Positions 11,921 through 23,480 of a stretch of DNA of 64,000 nt are shown here, piece after piece. The translations under genes were made by a program, and so were the position numbers. The DNA is taken from positions 21,743,967-21,807,966 of the forward strand of contig CM068373.1 in NCBI GenBank assembly GCA_034769895.1, in the 5' to 3' direction. Under the pieces are notes generated by a model. That model had not been told where the DNA came from, did not search any database, and saw nothing but the letters and a program-made list of their open reading frames with translations. Source of the DNA: Magicicada septendecula. Its lineage: Eukaryota; Arthropoda; Insecta; Hemiptera; Cicadidae. Positions within the stretch are counted from its first letter, which is position 1. Each line of letters begins with the position of its first letter.

Positions 11921-12334
11921 TCATAAAAACCATAAATATTAAAAATCATATTCATAATATTTATAATAACATTTAAAAACCACATTCATAATAATGGTTT
12001 TTATTGAAGATAATGGAGTAGTGATGATGTAATTTTTTGAAACGTTTTGTATTATTATAACAATAATTTACTACTTTATTTTATCTTTTACTAGTTTGTG
12101 TTATTTTTGAAATAAAATTTATAATCCCAACAGAAGTATAGAAAAAACGAAATATTGAAAAATAAAAAAATGTTTAAAAGTAAATGCAACAAAAATTAAA
12201 AAGTTCTTATGTTTATTCAAACATACACGCCTTGTCATTTATTACAATCCTAGCATGTTACATAGAACAAACAAAAAACAACTAAAAAAACATTATTTTG
12301 TACATCTAAACGCCTACAAATAATCAGAAATATA

Positions 12335-13650
12335 CAGGGTCCGCCAGTGAAGCGGGAAAATTAAAAGTACCCAATTTTTTCATGAAACATTTATTATAAG
12401 AATTATTTTTACAGATTTGAGTTGAGTGAAGTATGCCATTATTTTACTTTTTAAAATAACGCCGCTCAAGTGAGAGCCATTTCTCTGTAAACATTCTTCT
12501 AATCTTGACCGAACATTTTTCCATCACTCGACGAAGCAGGTCAGGTTGAATCCGTGCAATTTCTTGTCTGATATTCGTTTTTAATTCCGGTATGGTGTGC
12601 AGTCTGTCAATGTACACCCTGCTCTTCAGAAATCCTCAAAGAAAAAAGTCGCATGCGGAGAAATCTGGGGATCTTGCAGGCCATGAGATGTCGCCATATC
12701 TGGATATGAGTCCGTCCGGGAAGAGTTCTCTTAAAGCAGCCATGGACACAAGAGCAGTATGACTTGTGGCCCCATCCTGCTGGAAAAAATTAATTTCCGG
12801 AAACCTAGGGAGCTGTTGCATCAAAAATGTTCTGACCATGTGTGTGTAGCGGTCTGCATTGACAGTTGTGGTGTTTCCTCTATCGTCTTGGAAAAAATAT
12901 GGCCCAATATTTCCAGATGATGAAACTGCACACCACACAGTAACTTTCGGACTATGTAATGGCTTTCCATGCAACTCACCTGGGGTTTCATCATACCAAT
13001 ATCGACTATTTTGTTTGTTTACATATCCATTCAAATGAAAATGTGCTTCATCTGACAAATAAACATGCGGTGAATAAAGTTTTCATCATCATTTACACGT
13101 AGCAATATTTCTTCGCTGAAAATCCTGCGAGCCAGCATATCGCCATCTTTCAACTCCTGGATTACTTGTATTTTGTAAGGATGAAAAGATAAGTCTTTAT
13201 GCAAAATTCGTCGTAACGATGTGTCACTAATGTTTAGTGCGGATGCATGTTTCATTGCAGAACGTTGTGGACTACGCGTCAATGCTACTCGAACTCTTTC
13301 AATGTTTTCCTCTGTTCTTACAGACTTTGTTGCTCCTCTATGCTTTAAGTTTAATGTGGAACCAGTTTCTTCAAACTTTTTCACCCATGACATAATTGCA
13401 TGAGCGGACGGCACTCTTCCATGTCGTGGAATATTGAAATGATTACGAAACAATCGTTGTACAGAAGTCACACAGTCACCATTCTTATAAAACGATTTTA
13501 CGCAGAAAGCACGTTGTGCACCGGACCACTGCTCCATGTTTAACAAATGGCATTAAATGTAAAACAACAATCGAAAACCTCCACGCCCTCTCGTGAGCAG
13601 AAAATGAACTATTGGACTTTCAAAATTTCCCGCTTCACTGGCGGACACTG
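12335..13650 (-). mobile_element. Tc1/mariner element (DUF4817 type, DD41D)
   Basis: Terminal inverted repeats: left starts cagggtccgccagtgaagcg, right (reverse complement) starts cagtgtccgccagtgaagcg. TA lies on both sides (12333-12334, 13651-13652); because both flanks read TATA the exact edge is uncertain by 2 bp. Length ~1.32 kb is typical. It carries one transposase, inactivated (next entry), and sits inside a PLE relic. Confidence 0.93.
12444..13546 (-). pseudogene. Mariner transposase, two lesions
   Basis: N-terminal helix-turn-helix region (MEQWSGAQRAFCVKSFY... then LRRILHKDL) resembles DUF4817-containing arthropod transposases. The catalytic part has SDEAHFH (first Asp), FQQDGATSHTA (second Asp) and WPARSPDFSACDFF. 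The last Asp (CDFF) is 41 residues after the second, giving DD41D. Lesions seen: a frameshift near 13040-13058, just before SDEAHF, and a TGA at 12634-12636, where the family has Trp after CDFFL. The sequence then continues GFLKSRVY to a stop at 12444. The rest reads through, so the insertion is fairly young. Confidence 0.88.
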
Positions 13651-13904
13651 TATAAATCTAATTTGGCCACACATGCAATAAGCACAGGACATGAGTACCC
13701 AGACATAACCAACATGACTCTAATAAAAGACATACCACACAAAGGTACCATAATATATAGAAAAATTTACAAATATACAAACACAAAGCAGACTAATTCC
13801 TGAACAAATACAAATCAATACATGTACCCGAAACATGTAACAAATACTGGAATAAAATATCTTTAAGTTAAGAATTTATAAATATAAAATTAATTATTTA
13901 TTTA

Positions 13905-14285
13905 GTATTTATAATAACTTTGCCTCAAGATGTTTTGATGTTTTTTCTTATTTGGAACACGTTTAGGGAAACTCAGTGTTCCCATCGTCAGCCTTCCTAA
14001 TTTTGAATCTTGTGGAGTACTTGTGTGTTGGTTGCTTGTTGTTATGGTTTCCTGTTGGTCATTGGCACTTTAAATTGTGTATTTTTATACACTACAATTA
14101 CACACAATAATACAAATTTAAAGCACCAAAAAACAACAGGGAACCATAACAACAACCAACCAACACACAAGTACTCCACAAGATTCAAAATTAGGAAGGC
14201 TGACGATTGGGACACTAAGTGTCCCAAAACGTGTTCCAAATAAGGAAAAACATCTTGAGGTAAAGTTATTATAAATATTAAATAT
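13905..14285. repeat. Long palindrome with hammerhead-like motif on both arms
   Basis: Arms of ~185 bp each, roughly 90% complementary by eye, from tttataataacttt(g/a)cctcaagatg outward to a centre near 14095. The right arm, plus strand, has CUGACGA at 14200-14206, a stem II ggga-ca...ug-uccc, then AAAAC-GUGUUCC. The left arm has the same on the minus strand (13954-13993). The GAAA is degenerate on both. Best read as head-to-head PLE ends. Confidence 0.75.
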
Positions 14286-14754
14286 ATAATATACATAAAG
14301 AAATAGAATATATCAAAAAGTGTTTGAAAAAAAATAAATTATATATGCATCAAGAAACAGACTGTAGCAAAAAGTGTTTAAATATATATTTTAATAAAAA
14401 TTTTTTATAAATATTCCAACGATAAAAATTGTAAATGCATAGACAGGTTATTTAAAATTTTTACAACAGAGTCTATATCTGGAGTTAGGAAAATTTGATT
14501 TAACATATTAAAATTTACTATTGTCTTACTGCCTTATAATATACAATTGTTTATTATTTAATTGTTTTAAATAAAATAATGTGATACTGATACTGAAAAA
14601 TAATGTGAAATAGTATGAAACTTAAATCCTGTTCTGTTGCATTATGTTTATAATTTAATTATTTTTTTACTTAAAATTTTCAAAATGTGTACACCATACA
14701 TAAATCTTTACAAAATTTAAAACTACTATACTGGAGAGGAAAAGTTTTTTTCCA
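14286..14754. other. AT-rich, no gene recognised
   Basis: No domain, terminus or RNA gene seen. Confidence 0.5.
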
Positions 14755-14975
14755 CTGGTGTCATGTTGAGTTAAGGTAGACGTTGCGGGATGTATAAAGT
14801 ATCTGCACAACACAAAGCTTACCTCTGTCATCCAACTTGCGTGTTTACATTATCTGCTCACTTTGCGCCGGCAAGCTAGCATCAGTTTTTTTATACTGTT
14901 GTAAGCAGCTTTTGACGTGATTTGAAGTTACCGAACGTCTTGGTGAAAACACTGTAACATGAAATGAGATGTGGT
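14755..14975 (+). repeat. Dispersed repeat of unknown class, copy 1
   Basis: Resembles 60920-61140: gcgggatgt...agctt.cc..., then tgtttac(a/g)ttatctgct, then atcagttttttcatac-like text in the same order and orientation. No frame or termini recognised. Confidence 0.5.
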
Positions 14976-15440
14976 TGTATTCAAGTGGTATGTTGTGTCA
15001 CGTTAACTTTGCCACTTGTGTAAGAAAATATTTGTGTAACAACATAAGAACATAGTTTTGTCTAATACTATGTGACGTACAAGGGCCGCATGGAATAAGT
15101 AGTCGGTTATATAGAATACCAGCTTTTACCGCGGGTTCGCACGCGAATATTTCACTTTTAATATGTATTTTAATATAATTTTTATTGTCTATGTATATGT
15201 GGCGTTCTGTCAGCTCGTATAACAATTTTGTACTCATTAGTCAAATTCTCTCCAAAGCTGTTTTCAGCACTTGTACCATTTTTACTTGTATTAAATTATT
15301 ATGTTGGTGCCACAGCCTTTGGAGATTTAAAAGTACATGTTGTTAATGGAATAAATCCGCTTATAGTCCAAGCCACGTATTTTATAATCAACTAAACGCT
15401 ATGTAACTCACCGTCTGTGGCTTAAGTAAATGTGTTCACA
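14976..15440. other. No gene recognised
   Basis: Unique-looking sequence between a repeat and the 3' end of the minus-strand PLE. Part may be the PLE terminal repeat. Confidence 0.4.
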
Positions 15441-15447
15441 ATACAAT

Positions 15448-15482
15448 TGACATGTTTCGGGACACTTGTCCCATCCTCAGAA
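15448..15482 (-). ncRNA. Hammerhead ribozyme, PLE family 4
   Basis: The minus strand reads aauaauu-CUGAGGA-u-gggac-aagu-guccc-GAAAC-AU-GUC-aauugua. Core CUGANGA and GAAA are intact, stem II is a perfect 5-bp hairpin, GUC is the favoured cleavage triplet, and stem I pairs over about 6 bp (one G-U). It lies ~160 bp beyond the PLE stop codon. One of the best-formed ribozymes in the window. Confidence 0.78.
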
Positions 15483-15641
15483 TTATTAAAAATGTCTCTT
15501 CATACCATCATACGATGGCACAGTCGTCAATATATTAAAAATATTAAAATCCACATAAACACAAAACACAATTACATTACACAAAGTTCGCGCACAACAG
15601 TTTTACGGTGTACACCGCACGGCAACCGACAGCGAATTGGT

Positions 15642-16600
15642 TCATATTTGACTCGTGTCGCGACAATATCGCAACGCAGTATCATAGAGGACATTAGATT
15701 TAAAGTTCAGCTGATCATTTAAAACATGTGGCCTGGTAACAGGATTATTATACGCTCTATATATTTCAAACTCTTCAAGGGCGTTCATGTAACGTCCTTT
15801 ATTACAAAAGTAAAGGGGTATCAAGTTGGTATGAAAATTAGTATAGTTGTGATTTTCATCAATAAGATGTTTAGAGAATTTAGATTTTACATTTTCTGTG
15901 TTGTGAAAATAAGTGGGTGGCTTATGTTCAACAAATCTCTTGAGAAAACCACGGCCCGTTTGGCCCACATAAAAAGCATCACAACTATTAGGCCTACATA
16001 TTAATTTATAGATCCCTGTTTTCTTTTCAAGGACGGTTGGTTCCCGAGTACGAAGGCTATTTAAAATGTTATTTGTAGTCTTATATGTGACAACAACATT
16101 TGACTTGTTTAAAAAAGAAGACAGAATTCTAGGTAGAAAGCTCATGTATGGTATAGAAATGTATTTATACACACTGTCCCCATATGCCCTTAGCGTGTTT
16201 GCGTTTTTTCGTCTCATATGTTTTTTAAGGATATTATTTACTACTGCTTTTTTGTAGCCATTGGTGACCGCAATGTGTTTAATTGTATTTAGTTCGTCTT
16301 GATAATCCTTGTCGCTGAGGGGCAATGATAAGAGGCGGTTAACCATGCTGTGGAAGGCAGCCATTTTCTGCGATAGCGGATGATAAGATGTGGCGTGTAT
16401 TACAGTGTCAGTTGTAGTGAGTTTATAAATAGTAAACTCCAATTTATTAATGTTTCTGGTGACCGTCAAATCTAGAAAATTTAGTTTTCCACTGTCCTCG
16501 TGCTCCAGTGTAAACTGTATATTGTTATTAATACTGTTTAAATATGTGTGTAGCCTGTCTATGTGTTGTGTTGTGCCTACATTATTGTTTTGTGCAACCA
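15642..16600 (-). pseudogene. Penelope-like RT end + GIY-YIG (family 4), 5'-truncated
   Basis: A 275-codon open frame (16469-15642): YKLTTTDTVIHATSYHP, then AAFHSMVNRLLSLPL, then TGIYKLICRPNSCDAFYVGQ with TGRGFLKRF. This is a Penelope endonuclease with CX5C instead of CX2C. Upstream, to ~16600, a shifted frame still encodes FTLEHEDSGKLNFLDLTV; YVDD and everything N-terminal are gone. A LINE fragment abuts at ~16600. C-terminal NDQLNFKSNVLYDT parallels family 1. Confidence 0.85.
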
Positions 16601-17045
16601 GTTGTTACATATGGATCTGAAGTGTGGACTTTGACAGAAAATGACAAAACTGATTATAATCATTTTTGCACAAAATATTACGTAACATTAATGGCATAGT
16701 GAGAGAAGAAGAAAGTCTGGAGAATACGCAATAACAATGAACTACAAGGCCCTTATAAACGGAAAAATACATAGTGAAATTCATCAAATCACAGAGGTTG
16801 CGTTCGCTGGGACATGTGGAAAGAATGTCTGAGGAAAGATTGCCTAAAAGAATGCTGAAGTGAAGAAGTGAAGATTATATAGTACTAGACGTAGGAGCAG
16901 ACCAAGGATGAGGTGGCTGGATGGCGTAACAGAAGATCTTGGTAATATGGGAATCAGTGGGTGGAGAGGAAGGGCGGATAATAGAGAAGCATTAAGGAGT
17001 TTTGTTAAGGAGGTTAAAGCTAGCCAAAGGCTGTAACGCCAGATA
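16600..17045 (+). mobile_element. LINE 3' fragment
   Basis: Plus-strand pieces VTYGSEVWTLTENDK, LRSLGHVERMSEERLPKRML and RPRMRWLDGVTEDLGNMGIS are the YGSExW...GHVxRM...RPRxRWxDxV pattern of LINE C-termini. Stops and frameshifts lie between the blocks. Confidence 0.75.
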
Positions 17046-17539
17046 AGATGAAGAACAATATAATTATTATAAACAACAGAAATAAAAGTAAACGCAGGAA
17101 GTATTTTACATGAAAAAAGCATAATTTTTAAGTAATCGTGTTGTGTTCCCACTGTGAATACAGACAATGTTTTGAAAATTCACACCTGCGTAATTTACAC
17201 ATTATACAACATATTCAATTGTCTTATGTATATCTAAATGTTAGTAAGTATTTACATTTAATAGTAAATATCGTTATTTAAAGAAATTATAGTTACGATA
17301 AATATCTTTACAAATACCGTTACTCATTATGGAAACCATGTTTTGATACAAATATGAATTTACTAAACAAAGTAAATTATTGGCATCTTTGTTATTTATA
17401 TGCTTAATGAAGTGAACATTAAAAGATATTACATTTTATATTCGGACCTTTCTTTGCATAAATATTTTTGAATTCTACGGTGGTGGAGAATAATGAAAGC
17501 TACCATATTGTGTAGTAAATTGCAGAAATCTTTGAATCA
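17046..17539. other. AT-rich, no gene recognised
   Basis: Nothing supported. The last ~40 bases may already belong to the PLE. Confidence 0.45.
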
Positions 17540-18189
17540 CGGAGGTAGTGATAAATGGCACGTAGACCGAATCAAAAGATAGGGAGTTAAAAACGATAAA
17601 GGGAATTGTAAGGAATAATAATTATAACACCAACTTAGTGGATAAAGTTATGAAAAGGGTTAACATACAGAAAGCTAAAATAGAACCAGAACAAAAGAAT
17701 TATGCAGGGTCATTGACATACATAGGTTCACATACTAGAAAAATTATGAAATGTTTTAATAAATACGAAGTAGATGTAGCTATTAAAAAATGTGAAACTG
17801 TATTTGATAAGATAAGGAATAAGAATATAGAAAAAATTCCAGTATTACAGAAAAGCGGAATTTATAAATTAAAATGTACAGACTGCAACAAAGTGTACCT
17901 AGGTGAGACAGGACGAAAATTCGTATGCAGGTTGTCTGACCACAAACGTGGAGAAGGTAATAGAACAACCAATTTGTTATATGCAAGACATTTCATAGAA
18001 GACAACCATAAGTTTGTTAATGCTTTGGAAGACTACGAAATTGTAAAAGTAGTAAATAACACAGTTGAAAGGAAGCTTAGAGAGGAGTTAGAAATATTGA
18101 AAGAAAGAGAAAAAGGGTCAGACAATTTAATTAATATTAAAATTAAATTTGATAATGAAGAAATATTTTATAACATAATTAAGAAGTAA
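17540..18189 (+). pseudogene. Penelope-like GIY-YIG region (family 3), copy 1
   Basis: The open frame 17638-18189 (183 codons, GTG at its edge) continues upstream in the same frame as ELKTIKGIVRNNNYNTNLV, so the visible start is not real. Hallmarks: SGIYKLKC, a CxxC, YLGETGRKF, then RLSDHKRGEGN, ARHFIEDNHKF, and an acidic/basic C-terminus ending FYNIIKK. The RT domain is missing (5'-truncated). Copies at 23791-24242 and 49198-49730. Confidence 0.82.
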
Positions 18190-18310
18190 ATGATAGAGGA
18201 CAGATAGATAAGATTAAGAATTATATTGCATAGTACTAATTGGATGTTTTAAAATAAGGGTGTGTGACTGACCCACGTGTGTGGAGAGGAAGAGGGAAGT
18301 TTAAAAGGAT

Positions 18311-18573
<263 letters not shown>

Positions 18574-18731
18574 ATACTGAAACACAAGGAATTTGCTAGA
18601 AAAATATGTAACTGTACAATGGTGGGACAGCGTTTAGGGGGTGGGGAAGGGACATTTATATTATAGTTTGTTGTGTGTGAGCAGGGTGGGGAGAGGGGTG
18701 AAGGGTTTGTTTTTAAAATAATTTCTGCCTA

Positions 18732-18777
18732 TTCCGATCTGACGATGGGCTGTGAGGCTTGAAAGCGCTAATCGTGA
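18732..18777 (+). ncRNA. Hammerhead ribozyme, PLE family 3, copy 1
   Basis: uuccgau-CUGACGA-stem II-GAAAGCGCUA-aucgugau. In the consensus of the copies stem I is 7 perfect pairs (UUCCGAU/AUCGGAA); here a change (aucgug) weakens it. Between GAA and the cleavage site lies self-complementary AGCGCU, too short for a loop, which suggests pairing between two molecules (a dimeric ribozyme). Confidence 0.65.
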
Positions 18778-18785
18778 TAATTTTA

Positions 18786-21674
18786 CTTCCATGTTCCTTA
18801 AGGAAATGGAAGTATGGTGATGGCAAAAAAAATCGTGTTCGAGATTATTGCAGAATATGATTGTACTACACTCAAAACATGAAAAAAAGTCATTTTTCGA
18901 AAAGTGTCTGTGTGTGTGTCTGTGTGTGTCTGTCTGTCTGTAGATTTTTTTTCTATGGCAAACGATAACTGCCGCAAATTCAAACAGAATCAAATAATTT
19001 TTTGCATACAGCCCTGATTTGTAGAGGACTCGCGACCTATTGTTTTTGGTGAAGATCGGTTGAGGAAAAGGGGTAGTTTACCTGCAACGGTTTTTTTTTA
19101 TCAAGGGAAATTTTTTTTTTTGGCAAACGATAACAGCCGCAAATTCAAACAGAATCAAATAATGTTTCGTATACAGCCCTGAATTATAGAGTTCTCAAAA
19201 CCTATTGTTTTTGGTGAAGATCGGTTAAGGGAAAGGGGTAGTTTACCTGTAACGTTTTATGTTTTAACAAGGGTATTTCCTATGGCAAACGATAACAGCC
19301 GCAAATTCAAACAGAATCAAAAGATTATTTGCATACAGCCCTAAATTGTAGAGTTCTCAAGAATTTTTGTTTTTGGTGAAGATCGGTTAAGGGAAAGGGG
19401 TAGTTTACCTACAACGTTTTTTTAACAAGGGTATTTTATATGGCAAACGATAACAGCCGCAAGTTCAAACAGAATCAAATAATTTTTTGCATACAGCCCT
19501 GATTTGTAGAGTACTCAAGACCTTTTGTTTTTGGTGAAGATCGGTTAAGGGGAAGGGGTAGTGTACCTGCAACGTTTTTTTATCAAGCGTATTTTCTACG
19601 GCAAACGATAACAGCCGCAAATTCAAACAGAAACAAATAATTTTTTTTGCATACGTCCCTGAATTGTAGAGGTCTCAAGGCCTGTCGTTTTTGGTGAAGA
19701 TCGGTTAAGAGAAAGGGGTAGTTTACCTGCAACGGTTTTTTGTCAAGGGTAATTTTTACTTCCATGTTTTTTCTATGGTAAACGATAACAGCCACAAATT
19801 CAAACAGAATCAAATGATGTTTTGCATACAGCCCTGTATTGTAGAGTTCTCAATACCTATTGTTGTTGGTGAAGATCGGTTAAGGGAATGGGGTAGTTTA
19901 CCTGCAACGTTTTATGTTTTATAAGGGTATTTTCTATGGCAAACGATAAGAGCCGCAAATTCAAACAGAATCAAATACGTTTTTGCATACAGCCCTGTTT
20001 TGTTGAGTACTAAATACCTATTGTTATTGGTGAAGATCGGTTAAGGGAAACAGGTAGTTTACCGGACACGTTTTTTGTTTTATCAAGGGTATTTTATATG
20101 GCAAATGATAACAGCCGCAAATTCAAACAGAATCAAATACGTTTTTGCATACAGCCCTGTTTTGTTGAGTACTAAAGACCTATTGTTTTTGGTGAAGATC
20201 GGTTAAGGGAAACGGGTAGTTTACCTGACACGTTTTTTGTTTTATCAAGGGTATTTTATATGGCAAATAATAACAGCCGCAAATTCAAACAGAATCATAT
20301 AATATTTTGCATACAGCTGTGAAATGTACAGTTCTCAAGATCTGTTGGTTTTGTTGAAGATCGGTTAAGGGAAAGGGGTAGTTTACCTGCAACGTTTTAT
20401 GTTTTAACAAGGGTATTTTTTCTATGACGAACGATAACTGCCGTAAATTCAAAGAGAATCAACTAATGTTTAGCATACAGCCCTGAATTGTAGAGTTCTC
20501 AAGACCTATTGTTTTTGGTAAAGATCGGTTAATGGAATAGGGTAGTTTACCTGCAACGTTTTATGTTTTATCAAGGGTGTTTTCTATGGCAAACGATAAC
20601 AGCCGCAAATTCAAACTAAATCAAATAATTGTTTGCATACAGGCCTGAATTATAGAGTACCTAAGACCTGTCGTTTTTGGTGAAGATCGGTTAAGGCAAA
20701 GGGGTAGTTTACCTGCAACGGTTTTTTATCAAGGGTAATTTTTTTCTATAGTAAACGATAACAACCGCAAATTCAAACAGAATCAAATGATGTTTTGCAT
20801 ACAGCCCTGTATTGTAGAGTTCTCAATACGTATTGGTGTTGGTGAAGATCGGTTGTGGGAAAGGGGTAGTTTACCAGCAACATTTTATGTTTTAACAAGG
20901 GTAATTTTTTATATGACGAACGATAACTACCGTAAATTCAAGCAGAATCAATTAGGTTTTTGCATACCTTTTTGAACTAAAGAGAACTCAAGGTCTGTTG
21001 ATTTTGTTGAAGATCGGTTAAGGGAAGGGGTAGTTTATCAGCAACGTTTTATGTTGTAACAAGAGAAATGTTTCCATGACGAACGATAACTGCCGCACAT
21101 TCAAACAGAATCAAATATTTTTTTGCATGCTTCCCTGAATTGTAGAGGACGGAAGGTCTGTTGATTTTGGAGAAGATCGGTTAAGATAAAGGGGTAGTTT
21201 ACCGGAAACATTTTATGTTTTAACAAGAGTAAAGTACTTTATTTTTATAAATAAAGTATCCTGATAAGAAGCTCATAGTAATCCACTGTAGAAACGTAGA
21301 TGAAATATCTATAAATGAAGAAGTTAGGAGAACGGGGTGGGGGTAATTTTCTATTATTAAAAATTATAGTTGAAGGTGTAGGGGAGAAATTTTTATATGT
21401 GTACTACGTTATCGGCAACAAAGAAGTAGTTTTTTGTTAAAATTGCTTCCCGGGCTCTTTAGCCGTAGTCCTATGTTTTCTGCAAAACCAGACTTTTCGG
21501 CAGTGCCATCGACTCCCATCATCGGTGAAAATCGAGTGCGAAACCGTGAGGTGGTATACGTTAGTGAGCACAGTACTGTGGTTAATGCTGAAGCAATAAG
21601 TAGAAAGACATAGTTTCTATGGAATTATTTCATTTCAAATATGTTTTTAAATGTAAATCTTAGAACATGGAAGT
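18786..21674. mobile_element. Unclassified insertion carrying a minisatellite
   Basis: The PLE tail that runs on unbroken at 24702-24790 is interrupted here. The ribozyme is followed at 18786 by acttccatgttcc, and the PLE tail (atatagtggtgtgcaacagtg) resumes near 21702. The insert ends at 21662-21674 with agaacatggaagt, inverted to the start (12 of 13 match). A single-unit relative lies at 50360-50730 on the minus strand. No protein domain. Boundaries are uncertain by some tens of bases. Confidence 0.55.
18958..21240 (+). repeat. ~162-bp minisatellite, 14 units
   Basis: Units begin ggcaaacgataacagccgca and recur at 18958, 19122, 19284, 19442, 19600, 19777, 19938, 20100, 20262, 20426, 20588, 20750, 20915 and 21078 (spacing 158-177). 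Each has gcatacagccctg, ttggtgaagatcggttaa and ggggtagtttacc in order. The outer units (first and last three) diverge more than the inner ones, as expected for unequal exchange. A minus-strand frame of the unit (VIVCHRK) is not a protein family. Confidence 0.97.
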
Positions 21675-21779
21675 CATGTATGGTTCTCCATACCGATATT
21701 TATATAGTGGTGTGCAACAGTGATCATTCTGCTTGTGATTTCAACCACTAACACAAATTTCTTCATTAAACAAAAAATT
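21241..21779. other. Insert end and PLE family 3 terminus; no gene
   Basis: 21241-21300 has the ...aagtactttattttgataaata-like flank also present at the 50.4-kb relative. 21702-21772 is the PLE 3' terminus (gtgatcattctgcttgtgat...cactaacacaaatttc). The stretch between is unrecognised. Confidence 0.5.
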
Positions 21780-22050
21780 ACTGTGATATGGAGATACGAA
21801 AAGAATGACAACGGAAAGATTGGCAAGAAGGGTTATGGAATGGACACCACCAAGAAGAAGGACAAGAGGAAGACAACCTATCACCTGGATAGAAGAAATT
21901 CAGACTATATTGAGGGAATGAGAAATTGAAGAAGATCTTTGGATGGACAAGCAGCAGTGGAAGATGAGAATTCAATCACTTCTGTAATTTTTGGTTCTGG
22001 AAATGTGTAAACATTGTAAAGCCTGATTAATAATAATAATAATAATAATC
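21780..22050 (+). mobile_element. LINE 3' tail with (taa)n
   Basis: MTTERLARRVMEWTPPRRRTRGRQPITWIEEI is the RLxRRVMEWxPPxxRxRGRPxxTW C-terminal motif of an insect LINE reverse transcriptase. It is followed by a stop, a short UTR and (taa/ata)n at 22028-22049. 5'-truncated. Confidence 0.8.
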
Positions 22051-22679
22051 CATATGTTATCATTTATTATTATTATACAAAAACTTTTGAAGTATTTTCA
22101 TGGGTTTGGCAAAAAAAAAGTTTAATATGTTATTTAGAAACTGTGTCCGTATGTTGCATTAATTGGAAAACATTAAATATTAAAAATTCTCAAGTCTTTG
22201 CATATGCCTTCATTGTAAAGTATATCCCTTCGGGTCCGGCCTTTACCAGATCGCAAGAATTTAATCTAATCAGATGATTTTTTACCGAAACTGAATTTTC
22301 AGAACCGTACAACACTGGCATAAACATTTCTATATAACATTTTATAATCTCCGTTATTATCTAGTGGAAACAGTTTCCTCCTTTTCCTGAATAACGGTTA
22401 CCAAATTATTCAAATATGGACACAAAAGTGGCCAACTTGTGGCCAACGTCACAAGTGATTTGACAATCTAGGAAATGTGACACTCGCTCTTTACTCTTAT
22501 TATCCAATACAACCTTGCCCATAAAAGCCATAGTTTTTATTTCCTACACTAAACGTTGAAGACATGTTAAAATTCAGACAGGCTTGTTGAAACTGAAACA
22601 CTAATGTTTGGAGCTGACATTAATTGTCCCTGATGATTACATGATCATCCGCAAAGTGTGTAATGCTTGCTGTTTGTAA
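22051..22679. other. No gene recognised
   Basis: Mixed-composition sequence without recognisable domains or termini. Confidence 0.45.
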
Positions 22680-23100
22680 TACAAATCATCATCATCTTCA
22701 AGGATTAAACCAAGGATGGTTTGTTCCGGTCTCAAATAGGCAAAGATTAGAACTGGTCACTCCAGCGCTTTCTCGGACGTCCCAACCCTCTCAGTCCCAT
22801 AGGCTTATAGTTACATAGTTGTTTGGGGATGCGGCAGTCATCCATTCGGCAAAAATGTTCCCACCAATTCAACCGATACTGGGCGATCCTGTCGAGTATA
22901 CTAATAATATTCAGCTCCTGCCGTATAGGCTATCTGTGCTTCTTCTATGATCATGGAGAGTGTACTCTGCCACGTGTCTGAGAAATCTCATTTCAGCCGC
23001 TTGGATGCGACTGGCCTGGCATTTCGTTAAAGTCTAATTCTGAGACCCATACAGAAGTGTGGGAAGGGCTATCACCTTCCCAAGGGCGTAAGACATATTA
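22680..23100 (-). mobile_element. LINE 3' fragment (second family)
   Basis: Collinear with 46310-46720 and 60055-60480. On the minus strand it carries the block that elsewhere reads YGSENW.LTK...AAEMRFLRHVAGY.LHDHRR...QELNI. Heavily mutated, 5'-truncated. Confidence 0.72.
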
Positions 23101-23296
23101 CAGGTCAACGCACAGAACAATTACAGGTCTAATTTAAAAGAGAAATTGCAGTTGAGGAAAACACGACGTCAGTGACAACTGTAATAGACTGCAAGGCTAA
23201 ATTTTAAACTGTGAAAAGAGTTTAAAATAGATATACAGTAAGAAGGCGATTTGAATGCCAATGGGAATAATGAATATTGAATGAATTCGCGTCATG

Positions 23297-23480
23297 TACT
23301 AGGTGTGATCAAAAAGTAGCAGGATTGATTTTATTTACATAAATATACAAGAACTACAGATTTTTAAACTTGTCTCCTTTAAACTTCTGCAGCCACACAC
23401 TTCTTCCAGCGCTTTCCCAACTGTTCGAAGCATGTCTTAAAGTCATCATCTGTAAGAGCCTCAAGTTCTCTCGTCGCATT
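23297..23480 (-). mobile_element. Mariner remnant, transposase C-terminus
   Basis: The minus strand ends ASNSWESAGRSVWLQKFKGDKFKNL, matching the W-x-C/V-x-x-x-G-D-x-F end of mariner transposases. It runs out to a terminus-like gtgtgatcaaaaagtagcag (23303-23322), which resembles the end of the 28.2-29.3-kb mariner. The rest of the element is missing; a 25-bp imperfect tandem (gaagaatgaattca...) at ~23666-23722 lies beyond. Confidence 0.6.

Larger units (their letters stand above)
12230..13860 (+). pseudogene. PLE GIY-YIG fragment (family 7) split by a mariner
   Basis: Left part (to ~12332) reads CYIEQT (from YIGQT) and later NNQKY. The right part, from ~13653, reads KSNLATHAISTGHEYPDITNMTLIK, matching the C-terminal stretch of PLE endonucleases. 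At the protein level the two halves join across the transposon at 12335-13650, give or take a frame step. Stops in the left part show decay. A weak GAAACAUGUA (13829-13838) may be the ribozyme remnant. Confidence 0.6.

Noticed and set aside
15726-16257. Plus-strand frames over the family 4 PLE
   Set aside because: Antisense of an identified PLE coding region.
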